From an uncultured Lachnospiraceae bacterium (GTDB lineage Bacteria; Bacillota; Clostridia; Lachnospirales; Lachnospiraceae): a stretch of DNA of 37,430 nucleotides. The stretch is from assembly GCA_947628705.1 (NCBI GenBank), contig CANRAZ010000021.1, forward strand, positions 1-37,430. Direction: 5' to 3'. The notes beneath the pieces were generated by a model, which was not told the DNA's origin, made no database searches, and saw only the letters and a program-made list of their open reading frames with translations. How positions within the stretch are numbered: the stretch's first letter is position 1; each line of letters begins with the position of its first letter. Of this stretch, positions 26,634 to 33,540 are shown piece by piece. The translations under genes were made by a program, and so were the position numbers.

Positions 26634-26881
26634 ATTATCTCTCCCTCCATGAAACAGGCACGGCTGCTGCGGTAAGCAGCCCCGCAGTCTGCGTTCCGAT
26701 AATTATATTAAACTATATTTCAGTTCGTTTTTCAAGGGAAAAAACCTTCTGTTTTTTCAAACTATGCCTCTAAAAAACACAAATCTGAAATTTTGCGGGC
26801 TCAGCAACATTTTTTCTTCGTATTTTTTTACATTTTAACGGTTTTTTTCTCCACAACGATGCAAAATCAGATATTAAATCA

Positions 26882-28303
26882 TTATATTTCACCGTTTTTC
26901 AATATACTAAGTAATGTTTTTTCCGCTTCCTTTATGTCCGCTTTTCCCCTGCTTTTTTTCATAATGCTTCCAAACAGTACGTTTATCGCCTTGAGCTTTC
27001 CGTCTTTAACGTCCTGCGCCGCCTTTTGATTCTCTGATATTGCTTCAACGCAGAAGGCTTCAAGCTCCTGCGTTGTCAGAGCTTTCGTATCTTCCTCTTT
27101 CAGATATCGGCTGAGCGGCTGACCGCTTTTATGCATATGCCCGATTATTTCCGCAGCCTTGTTAAATTTAATCCTGCCGCCGTCCACAAGCTTTACAAGC
27201 CCGGCGGTCTCCTCCGGCGCCGCAGAGGTTTTAAAGCTTTCTTTTTCCTCCTCGGACGGCATCAGAGAAAACAGTCCCTTTATTATCAGATTCGCCGTAT
27301 TTTTCGCAGACGCTCCGCACCGCACCGTTTTTTCAAAAAAATCCGACGCGCTTCTGTATCTGCACAGCAGCTCTGCGGTCTTTTGAGGAAGTCCCTCTTG
27401 GCTTATATATCGCCTGACTCTGGCGCTCGGAAGCTCAGGCATCTGTGCCGCCGCGTTTTCTATAGCCGTCTCAGAAATCGAAAAGCTCAAAATGTCGGGC
27501 TCCGGAAAATATCTGTAATCGTCGGCATTTTCCTTTATTCTCATTACAGAAACAGAGTCTTCCGCCGCATCGTACCTAAGCGTCGCCTGAACAGGCTGTC
27601 CTCCTCTGTCAAAAATTTCCCTTTGGCGTCTGTATTCCGCATTTATCGCTCTGCCAAGTCCCGAAATCGAACCGAGGTTTTTCATTTCGGTTTTCACTCC
27701 CAGACCATCGCCCTCTCTGCGCAGCGAAACATTTACGTCGAAACGCACCGAGCCTTCCTGCATCTTACAGTCGGAGACTCCGATATATTTCATTATAAGC
27801 CTCAATTTTTCGGCATACTCCTTTGCTTCCTCTGCGCTCTCAAGATCAGGCTCCGAAACGATTTCAATCAAAGGCACTCCGCTCCTGTTATAATCAATCA
27901 GGGTCCTTCCCTTTTCGTGTATAAGCTTGCCTGCATCCTCCTCGATGTGTATTCTTTTTATTCTTATCTTTTTTCCGCTTTCAAGCTCAAGGAAGCCGTT
28001 TTCACATACCGGCTCGTCAAACTGCGAAATCTGATATGCCTTCGGCAAATCCGGATAAAAATAATTTTTTCTGTCCATATGGCATTCTCTGTTGATATTG
28101 CAGTGTAAAGCAAGCCCTGCCCTTACCGCATATTCCACTACCCTTCTGTTAAGTACCGGAAGGGCTCCCGGCTGTCCGGTGCAAACAGGACAGCAATGAG
28201 TGTTAGGAAGTCCCGAAAAAGCCGTTGTGCAGCCACAGAAGATTTTTGTTTTGGTTGAAAGCTCAACGTGAGTTTCAATTCCGCAGGTGATTTTATAGTC
28301 CAT
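26882..28303 (-). CDS. gatB: Asp-tRNA(Asn)/Glu-tRNA(Gln) amidotransferase subunit B
   Basis: A 473-residue cytoplasmic subunit that binds the mischarged tRNA, phosphorylates its acyl group and accepts ammonia from GatA. The opening YKITCGIETHVELSTKTKIFCGC with its two Cys, then HCCPVCTGQPGALPVLN, is the GatB signature including the zinc-type Cys cluster. The C-terminal about 130 residues are the YqeY-like tRNA-binding tail, ending with VNVLFGSIMKKS-like NVLFGSIMKKSRGKAD. Length is normal. It is the last gene of gatC-gatA-gatB. The start has a GGAG site. I see no clear terminator after its stop. Confidence 0.95.
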   Translation of the reverse strand: MDYKITCGIETHVELSTKTKIFCGCTTAFSGLPNTHCCPVCTGQPGALPVLNRRVVEYAVRAGLALHCNINRECHMDRKNYFYPDLPKAYQISQFDEPVCENGFLELESGKKIRIKRIHIEEDAGKLIHEKGRTLIDYNRSGVPLIEIVSEPDLESAEEAKEYAEKLRLIMKYIGVSDCKMQEGSVRFDVNVSLRREGDGLGVKTEMKNLGSISGLGRAINAEYRRQREIFDRGGQPVQATLRYDAAEDSVSVMRIKENADDYRYFPEPDILSFSISETAIENAAAQMPELPSARVRRYISQEGLPQKTAELLCRYRSASDFFEKTVRCGASAKNTANLIIKGLFSLMPSEEEKESFKTSAAPEETAGLVKLVDGGRIKFNKAAEIIGHMHKSGQPLSRYLKEEDTKALTTQELEAFCVEAISENQKAAQDVKDGKLKAINVLFGSIMKKSRGKADIKEAEKTLLSILKNGEI

Positions 28304-28335
28304 TTTTTTACTCCATGCGTTTTTTAACGACTGTT

Positions 28336-29844
28336 TTAACAGTTGTTTTTATTGCCGTTTTCCTGCTGCCCATACAGCCGCTCAAGCACATGCGCCGTTT
28401 TTAAAATCACGTCTTCACAAAAACGGTTTCCCATTATCTGCATTCCAATCGGCAATCCGTTTTTATCCGTTCCGACGGGAATTGAAACTGACGGTATTCC
28501 TGCAATGCTTGCCGGCACCGTTGCGATATCCGCTAAATACATTTCGGTTCCGCAAATACTTCCTCCTGCTTCAGACGACTTAAATGCCGTGACAGGCGAC
28601 GTGGGCGCAAAAATAAAATCGCATTTTCGGAATATGTCCTTAAAGCAGGACGCCGTTTCATTTCTTATAAGACATGCTTTTTTATAGTATTCGTCGTAGT
28701 ATCCGCCTGAAAGCACATATGTCCCCAGCATTATTCTCTTTTTTACTTCGCTTCCGAACCCTTTGCTTCTTGATTTCAGGATAAGCTCCTTAAAATTTTC
28801 ACAGTCCTCCGCTCTGGACCCGTAGCGAATCCCGTCATATCTTCCCAGATTGCTTGACGCTTCCGCACAGGCAATTATGTAATATGCGGACAAGGCTGTT
28901 TTAAGCATCGGAAGCTCTGCTTCCACAATTTCCGCTCCGTTCTGCCTGCAAAAATCAACGACAGCCATCACGGATTTTTTTACTTCGTCATCCGCTCCGT
29001 CAAAAAAAACATGTGCCAGACCGATTTTCTTACCGGTAAAATAATCGGAAGCCTTAAATTTTTCCGTACATATTTCAACGCGGGACTTTGAGCCGTCTCC
29101 GAAGCAAGACCCTGTGTTTTTGTATGCTGCTTCCCACGTCGTCATATCCCTGCTGTCGCGCCCTTTTATCGCATCGAAAACTATCGCTGCGTCTTCCACG
29201 CTTGACGACAGGACTCCGATTTGATCCATTGACGAGGCATAGGCGATAAGTCCGTACCTTGAAACGGCACCGTAGGTGGGTTTAAGTCCGACTGTTCCGC
29301 AAAAAGCCGCCGGCTGTCTGACAGAGCCTCCTGTGTCAGAACCGAGCGCATAAACGGCAAGATCCGCCGCAACGGCTGCTGCCGAACCGCCTGACGAGCC
29401 GCCTGCAACATAATCACGGTTCACAGGATTTAAGGGCGCGCCGTAGCAGCTTGTCTCAGACGTTGAACCCATCGCAAATTCATCCATATTCGTTTTCCCA
29501 AGCAGCACCGCTCCCTGAGAACTCAGCTTTTCCCAAACCGCAGCGCTGTAAAACGGAGTATACCCCTTAAGCATCTTGGAGCAGCACTCCGTAAGAAGTC
29601 CTTCGGTGCAGATATTATCCTTGAGCGCCATAGGAATTCCGCACAGAATTCCGGCGCTGCCCTCCTTAAGCCTTTTATCCGCTTCTCTGGCTGCTTTTCG
29701 TGCATTTTCAAAGTTTGTGTGCACATATGCGTTAAGCAAGGCGTCTTCCTTTTCAATTTTGTCAATATACTTTTCCGTCAGTTCTTCCGATGAGATTTCT
29801 CCGCTGTGAAGCAGAGCGGACAGATGCGCAATTTGTCTTTTCAC
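28336..29844 (-). CDS. gatA: Asp-tRNA(Asn)/Glu-tRNA(Gln) amidotransferase subunit A
   Basis: A 502-residue glutaminase of the amidase-signature family, supplying ammonia to GatB. The Ser-cisSer-Lys triad is complete: Lys75 in MALKDN, Ser150 in GGSSGGSA, nucleophile Ser174 in DTGGSVRQPA; the spacing (75 and 99 residues from the Lys) equals that of known GatA. Start is GTG, with GAGGAAAA before it. It sits 43 bases after gatC and 32 bases before gatB, so the three form one unit. The length is slightly over the common 485 residues because of an insertion near 225-250. Confidence 0.95.
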   Translation of the reverse strand: MKRQIAHLSALLHSGEISSEELTEKYIDKIEKEDALLNAYVHTNFENARKAAREADKRLKEGSAGILCGIPMALKDNICTEGLLTECCSKMLKGYTPFYSAAVWEKLSSQGAVLLGKTNMDEFAMGSTSETSCYGAPLNPVNRDYVAGGSSGGSAAAVAADLAVYALGSDTGGSVRQPAAFCGTVGLKPTYGAVSRYGLIAYASSMDQIGVLSSSVEDAAIVFDAIKGRDSRDMTTWEAAYKNTGSCFGDGSKSRVEICTEKFKASDYFTGKKIGLAHVFFDGADDEVKKSVMAVVDFCRQNGAEIVEAELPMLKTALSAYYIIACAEASSNLGRYDGIRYGSRAEDCENFKELILKSRSKGFGSEVKKRIMLGTYVLSGGYYDEYYKKACLIRNETASCFKDIFRKCDFIFAPTSPVTAFKSSEAGGSICGTEMYLADIATVPASIAGIPSVSIPVGTDKNGLPIGMQIMGNRFCEDVILKTAHVLERLYGQQENGNKNNC

Positions 29845-29887
29845 GTCTTTTCCTCGTTTAATCTGATTCTAATGCAGCCGTTTCCGA

Positions 29888-30217
29888 TTAATTATCTGCG
29901 GTAACCGTAAAAAAGCTTCCGTCATTTTTTCCGTTTGCAAGCACGCTGCCCGCCTTTTCAGATAAAGTAATTTCATCTTCCCTTAAATCTTCAAAGAGCA
30001 GTACTTTATCGGAAACTTTTTTTATCGTTTTCGCTTCTCCGCAAATTGCTCCGTTTACGTTGTCGGCAAGCTTAACAAACTCTTCAAGCTCCTTCATGCA
30101 CTCTTCCTTTTCATTTTGTGAAAATTCAAGAGATGAAAGAGACGCAAGCCTTTGAAATTCCGACTCATTTATTTTCATAGACGCTAGCCCTTGAAATTCC
30201 GATCCATTTATTTTCAT
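29888..30217 (-). CDS. gatC: Asp-tRNA(Asn)/Glu-tRNA(Gln) amidotransferase subunit C
   Basis: A 109-residue small subunit that wraps around GatA and GatB and stabilises the complex. The core matches GatC: LASLSSLEFSQNEKEECMKELEEFVKLADNVN, and later LFEDLREDEI. It is about 14 residues longer than usual because the first 13 codons are duplicated: MKINGSEFQGLAS is followed by MKINESEFQRLAS. The first ATG has AAAGGGAAG at good distance; the second ATG at 30178 has only a weak site, so translation most likely starts at 30217 and the protein carries the extra copy. Heads gatCAB, directly after an intrinsic terminator, so the operon depends on read-through from the EAL gene or on a promoter I cannot see. 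Confidence 0.9.
   Translation of the reverse strand: MKINGSEFQGLASMKINESEFQRLASLSSLEFSQNEKEECMKELEEFVKLADNVNGAICGEAKTIKKVSDKVLLFEDLREDEITLSEKAGSVLANGKNDGSFFTVTADN
30140..30217. repeat. 39-bp tandem duplication at the gatC start
   Basis: Copies 30179-30217 and 30140-30178 differ at four of 39 bases and keep the reading frame. Both begin with ATG. Confidence 0.92.
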
Positions 30218-30233
30218 TTTTTACTTCCCTTTA

Positions 30234-30268
30234 CAAAAAATTCCGGAACAGAAAACTCTGTTCCGGAA
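30234..30268 (-). terminator. Terminator or attenuator between the EAL gene and gatC
   Basis: TTCCGGAACAGA (30241-30252) pairs perfectly with 30257-30268 around four bases; on the minus strand six T follow. The T-run ends 17 bases before the gatC ATG, right against its ribosome binding site. Confidence 0.9.
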
Positions 30269-30293
30269 AGCTTCTTTACTTTCTTTACAGCTG

Positions 30294-32219
30294 CTATGAG
30301 TTTAAGATGAAATCGATGAATTCATCCTGCGGTATCGGTTTTGAGTAATAATAGCCCTGTATGTATTCACACTTAAGGTCGGAGAACATTTTCAGCAGAT
30401 TTTCATTTTCAATTCCCTCAACGACAATTTCCATGTTCATGTCCTTTATCATCTTAATTGCGTCCTCAAGAACTATCTGCATGTTAGGAGTGTTTTCTGC
30501 ATTTGTGAAGGTTCTGTCAAGCTTGACTATCTTAAGAGGAAGCATTGCGATTCGGCTCATGTTGGAATAACCCGTTCCAAAATCGTCAAGCGAAAGCTGA
30601 ATCCCTGCCTTAGTAAGTTTTTCAAGGTTATCCATGAGAGTTGCCGGAGAATAATTGACCGCTGTTTCGGTAATCTCAAGATTAATCTGTGAAGGTTTTA
30701 CTCCGTATTTCTCAATCGTCTCAAGAATGTTGTCAGCCAAATCCTTTCGCATACACTGCGCAACCGAAAGGTTTACCTCAATATAATCCAGATTCAGCTT
30801 CGGGAAGGTTTCTCCTGAGATAAACCGGCAGACACTTTCGAGAACATAAGCGCCGATTCTGTGAATAGCTCCGCTTTTCTCGGCAGCCGGAATGAAAATA
30901 TCAGGAGAAATAAAGCCGTACTTGTCGTCCATAAGCCTCAGCAGGGCTTCCGCAGAATTAAAGCGGTTATCGTTAAGCGAGTAAATCGGCTGGTAATAAA
31001 CCTCAAACTTTTTATTTATTAACGCCTGCTCTATGATAGAGTCTATGTCACGCATTATGTCATAGTATCTCTTCTTGTAAATATCCGACGCAAACAAGAC
31101 CTTTCCCGTGTAAGGAAGCGTGTTCAAATCGTCGCCGAACGCCATGAGAGACTCAAGATTTGAAATGTCCTTCGGAATGTTTACAATACATATGTTGGCA
31201 ACTACCCCTATTTTTCCGGCACTGTCCATGCGGACGTCCTGTTTAAGCGCCTCATTAATCTCTTCCGCTACCTCAACCGTCTTTTCAAATGCTTTTTTCT
31301 CGATTACGAGCCTTAGCTTGCCGCCGCCCAAGTTGTAAATTTCCGAGTTCAGCCTGTTTTCGGCATCAATTGTTTCTAAGATTATGCCAATCTTTGAAAG
31401 GAGCGTGCTTGCGCCCTCATAGCCAAGCATTTCACGCAGAGATTTATAGTTGGTGACGTTTACCTGAATGATCTCAAGCTCCTTTTCGTTAATAAAAGCC
31501 GCCTTGATGTTTGAGAGGTAGGCCTTAAGCTTATAGAGCCCCGTCTCGCTGTCGATAGTAAACTCCGGACGCTGCACCATCATGGACACAAAGAGAAGCC
31601 CGAACGTGTTCGCAAAAATTTCAATCTGATATCTCGGGAAGAAGTATTGGAATACGACTGCCAGAAACATAAGCAGGTATGTAACGACAACAGGTACAAA
31701 ACGGTTGAACCCTATGCTCTTCCTGAATCTGAAGGAATGAAAAACTCCCCAGAAAAGGTAGCACGCCGCCATGGCATACAGCAGAATTATACCGCTGCTT
31801 CTCTCATAATAGCCGTCGCTGCTGATATTAAACACGAAAGGCGTAAAAAAGTTCACAACAAGAGAACCCATTATAACCGCTATCGGGAAATAAAGGAGAC
31901 AAAGTACAAACTTGTTTCTGCGTATGATGTGCCAAGTATCGGTCAACGATATTGTATACGTTACATAAAGGAATAACGTAAGGTTATGGAAAGCAAAGTA
32001 TATTGTATTCGATATAAACTTGAGCAGAACGACCGAGCTTGCAGAGCCGACAAGGTAATAGTCGGCGATTTCTGCGACACAGGAAACCGTTGTAGTGATA
32101 ACCAAAATCAGAAAATGTCTGCCAAGATGGCCTCTCGCCATTTTCCGCATTTCAAGCGTGCCTGCTAAAAGCAGCAGGAGCATCAATGCGCTGTAATCGA
32201 AATAAACTATCCTATCCAA
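30294..32219 (-). CDS. Membrane EAL phosphodiesterase with degenerate GGDEF domain
   Basis: About 641 residues. The N-terminal 215 residues hold about seven membrane helices, a likely sensor. A GGDEF-like domain (about 228-385) has lost its signature: where GGDEF is expected the sequence reads NLGGGKLRL, so it should not make c-di-GMP. The EAL domain starts at about 396 and keeps the catalytic set: SAEALLRL, EVNLS, LEITET, LDDFGTGYSN, VKLDR, VEGIEN and QGYYYSKP. It should hydrolyse c-di-GMP, perhaps with the degenerate domain as GTP sensor. The start is probably TTG at 32219, eight bases after AGGGGG; the frame is open to a GTG at 32228 which overlaps that site. It lies between the acidic membrane protein and gatCAB. 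Confidence 0.9.
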   Translation of the reverse strand: MDRIVYFDYSALMLLLLLAGTLEMRKMARGHLGRHFLILVITTTVSCVAEIADYYLVGSASSVVLLKFISNTIYFAFHNLTLFLYVTYTISLTDTWHIIRRNKFVLCLLYFPIAVIMGSLVVNFFTPFVFNISSDGYYERSSGIILLYAMAACYLFWGVFHSFRFRKSIGFNRFVPVVVTYLLMFLAVVFQYFFPRYQIEIFANTFGLLFVSMMVQRPEFTIDSETGLYKLKAYLSNIKAAFINEKELEIIQVNVTNYKSLREMLGYEGASTLLSKIGIILETIDAENRLNSEIYNLGGGKLRLVIEKKAFEKTVEVAEEINEALKQDVRMDSAGKIGVVANICIVNIPKDISNLESLMAFGDDLNTLPYTGKVLFASDIYKKRYYDIMRDIDSIIEQALINKKFEVYYQPIYSLNDNRFNSAEALLRLMDDKYGFISPDIFIPAAEKSGAIHRIGAYVLESVCRFISGETFPKLNLDYIEVNLSVAQCMRKDLADNILETIEKYGVKPSQINLEITETAVNYSPATLMDNLEKLTKAGIQLSLDDFGTGYSNMSRIAMLPLKIVKLDRTFTNAENTPNMQIVLEDAIKMIKDMNMEIVVEGIENENLLKMFSDLKCEYIQGYYYSKPIPQDEFIDFILNS

Positions 32220-32365
32220 AAATATCACCCCCTAAGCCTTAGGCCAGACATGAAAGCCATGCGATATTTTTGTTACTTGGTTCCAATCATACAGGGAGTT
32301 AAGCGGCTGTGTCAAGCGAAAGGCATAAATAGTCGGTTTTGACATAATATCTGTCAAGGAACTTT

Positions 32366-32531
32366 TTTCCAAATGTTTCGGCTTGCAGGCTTTATAAATA
32401 TGCCCTGCGCTGCTGCGTTTTTTTAAATATTTTTGTTTCGCTGATTTATTAAATATGCCCTGCGCCGACGCATCTTTTAAAATATTTTTGTTTCGCCGGT
32501 TTATTAAATGCGCCATGCGCTGCTGCGTTTT
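32366..32531. repeat. Three 55-bp degenerate repeats
   Basis: Three copies with a 55-base period, roughly 32367-32421, 32422-32476 and 32477-32531; the blocks TGCCCTGCGC (32401, 32456) and CGCCATGCGC (32511) mark the phase. The two right copies are closely alike; the left one has a diverged first half. They fill most of the 331-base gap (32220-32550) between the acidic protein and the EAL gene, where I see no real gene. Confidence 0.8.
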
Positions 32532-32550
32532 CTTCAGAAATCCTTACTGC

Positions 32551-33039
32551 TTAGCACTGCGGAATATCATGTTCTCCTCTTCGGCTGAACTCCTCCTCAG
32601 CTCCGCAAGCTTCGCTTTCTCTTATACTGCTTTCAGATTCGCTGCCGTCTGACACTTTTGTTTTTTCACTTTCGCATTCTCCGTCAGCGCCAAATTCCTC
32701 GTCTGCGCCGTATACCTCGCCTGCGCCGTATATGCTGTCTTTATTGTAAAGACTGTTTCTTTCCGGATAGTCCGTTTCGCTGTCCGGCAATTCATCAAAA
32801 ACATCGTCGCCTATGCTTTCCAGATTTTCTACAAATTCCTCCGAGTATTCTGTTCCAAAATTGTTTATGTTGATTGCGCCTCCGTTAAATACCGTATCGG
32901 CAGCGCCCCCGTTTTCCCGTCTTCTTTCCTCACCTGAAAATAAATCCATAAGAAGCTCATCACTGTCCGAACCCATTTTTACCATGCCCCACAAGCAAAG
33001 AAATATAAAAGCAGCCACAAGAGCAAATACAAATATCAT
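32551..33039 (-). CDS. Acidic membrane-anchored protein of unknown function
   Basis: A 162-residue protein with one N-terminal membrane helix (IFVFALVAAFIFLCLWGMV) and a very acidic, low-complexity remainder rich in Glu, Asp, Ser and Gly, with the repeats YGAGEVYGADEEFGADGE. It has no recognisable domain. The ATG has an excellent AGGAGG site, so it is a real gene. It is first in the strand-wise series acidic protein, EAL, gatCAB. The acidic tail could bind cations or basic partners on one face of the membrane; the side is not clear, as there is no charge bias before the helix. Not recognised. Confidence 0.75.
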   Translation of the reverse strand: MIFVFALVAAFIFLCLWGMVKMGSDSDELLMDLFSGEERRRENGGAADTVFNGGAININNFGTEYSEEFVENLESIGDDVFDELPDSETDYPERNSLYNKDSIYGAGEVYGADEEFGADGECESEKTKVSDGSESESSIRESEACGAEEEFSRRGEHDIPQC

Positions 33040-33181
33040 AAGACCCTCCTAAACCCGTTTCATTATTTTATTCTTTGCTTTCAGTATTGCCCTTTATTTT
33101 GTAATAATACAAAAAAGAATCTTTAATTTTGAATTGACAGGCTGTAAATCGAAGCACGGCTGCAAGTTTGCAATTTTACTA

Positions 33182-33210
33182 TTGAAAATTTCATAAAGAT
33201 GAAGTATAAT
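33182..33210 (+). promoter_or_regulatory. Promoter of tRNA-Pro
   Basis: TTGAAA (33182-33187) and a perfect TATAAT (33205-33210) with 17 bases between. The transcript would start near 33217, 80 bases before the tRNA; the leader holds the hairpin CAGCGA/TCGCTG. The rest of the gap 33040-33298 is A+T-rich with nothing else seen. Confidence 0.85.
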
Positions 33211-33298
33211 GTGCAAGTGTCTTAAACAATTAAACAGCGACGCATAGTTTAACCGCTAAACAAACTCGCTGTCAAAGGTACAACCGGTTCTGTTTTTT

Positions 33299-33372
33299 CG
33301 GCGCGTGGCTCAGTTTGGTAGAGCGCCACGTTCGGGACGTGGAGGTCGCAGGTTCGAATCCTGTCGCGCCGA
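33299..33372 (+). tRNA. tRNA-Pro (CGG)
   Basis: A complete cloverleaf: acceptor CGGCGCG/CGCGCCG, anticodon arm CCACG-TTCGGGA-CGTGG with anticodon CGG, T arm GCAGG-TTCGAAT-CCTGT. It reads codon CCG. The CCA end is not encoded. It stands alone on the plus strand with its own promoter and terminator. Confidence 0.95.
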
Positions 33373-33400
33373 CTTTATAATAATATTCATCATGGCTAAA

Positions 33401-33430
33401 GGCAAAACGGATCTCCGCTTTGCTTTTTTT
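33401..33430 (+). terminator. Intrinsic terminator of tRNA-Pro
   Basis: GCAAA-A-CGG pairs with CCG-C-TTTGC around ATCT, followed by seven T. Confidence 0.85.
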
Positions 33431-33463
33431 GTTTCATGCTGTTTCCCTACAAAGAATTAAATT

Positions 33464-33508
33464 CAAAAAACACCCTGCAAATCCATCGGATTAAATTTGC
33501 AGGGTGTT
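33464..33508 (-). terminator. Intrinsic terminator of the leucine-rich-repeat gene
   Basis: AACACCCTGCAAAT (33469-33482) pairs perfectly with 33495-33508; on the minus strand six T follow. It lies 32 bases after the stop codon. Confidence 0.9.
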
Positions 33509-33540
33509 GGGTTCACGGTAATAGCTGTTTATGTTTAAGA

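Noticed and set aside
27131-28108. Long 325-residue plus-strand frame
   Set aside because: It is antisense to gatB, rich in Arg, Phe and Ser as expected for a shadow, and gatB is certain.
32232-32516. A 94-residue minus-strand frame across the 55-bp repeats
   Set aside because: The repeat period is 55 bases, so successive copies are read in different frames, and the ATG has no good ribosome binding site. Better explained as non-coding repeats.
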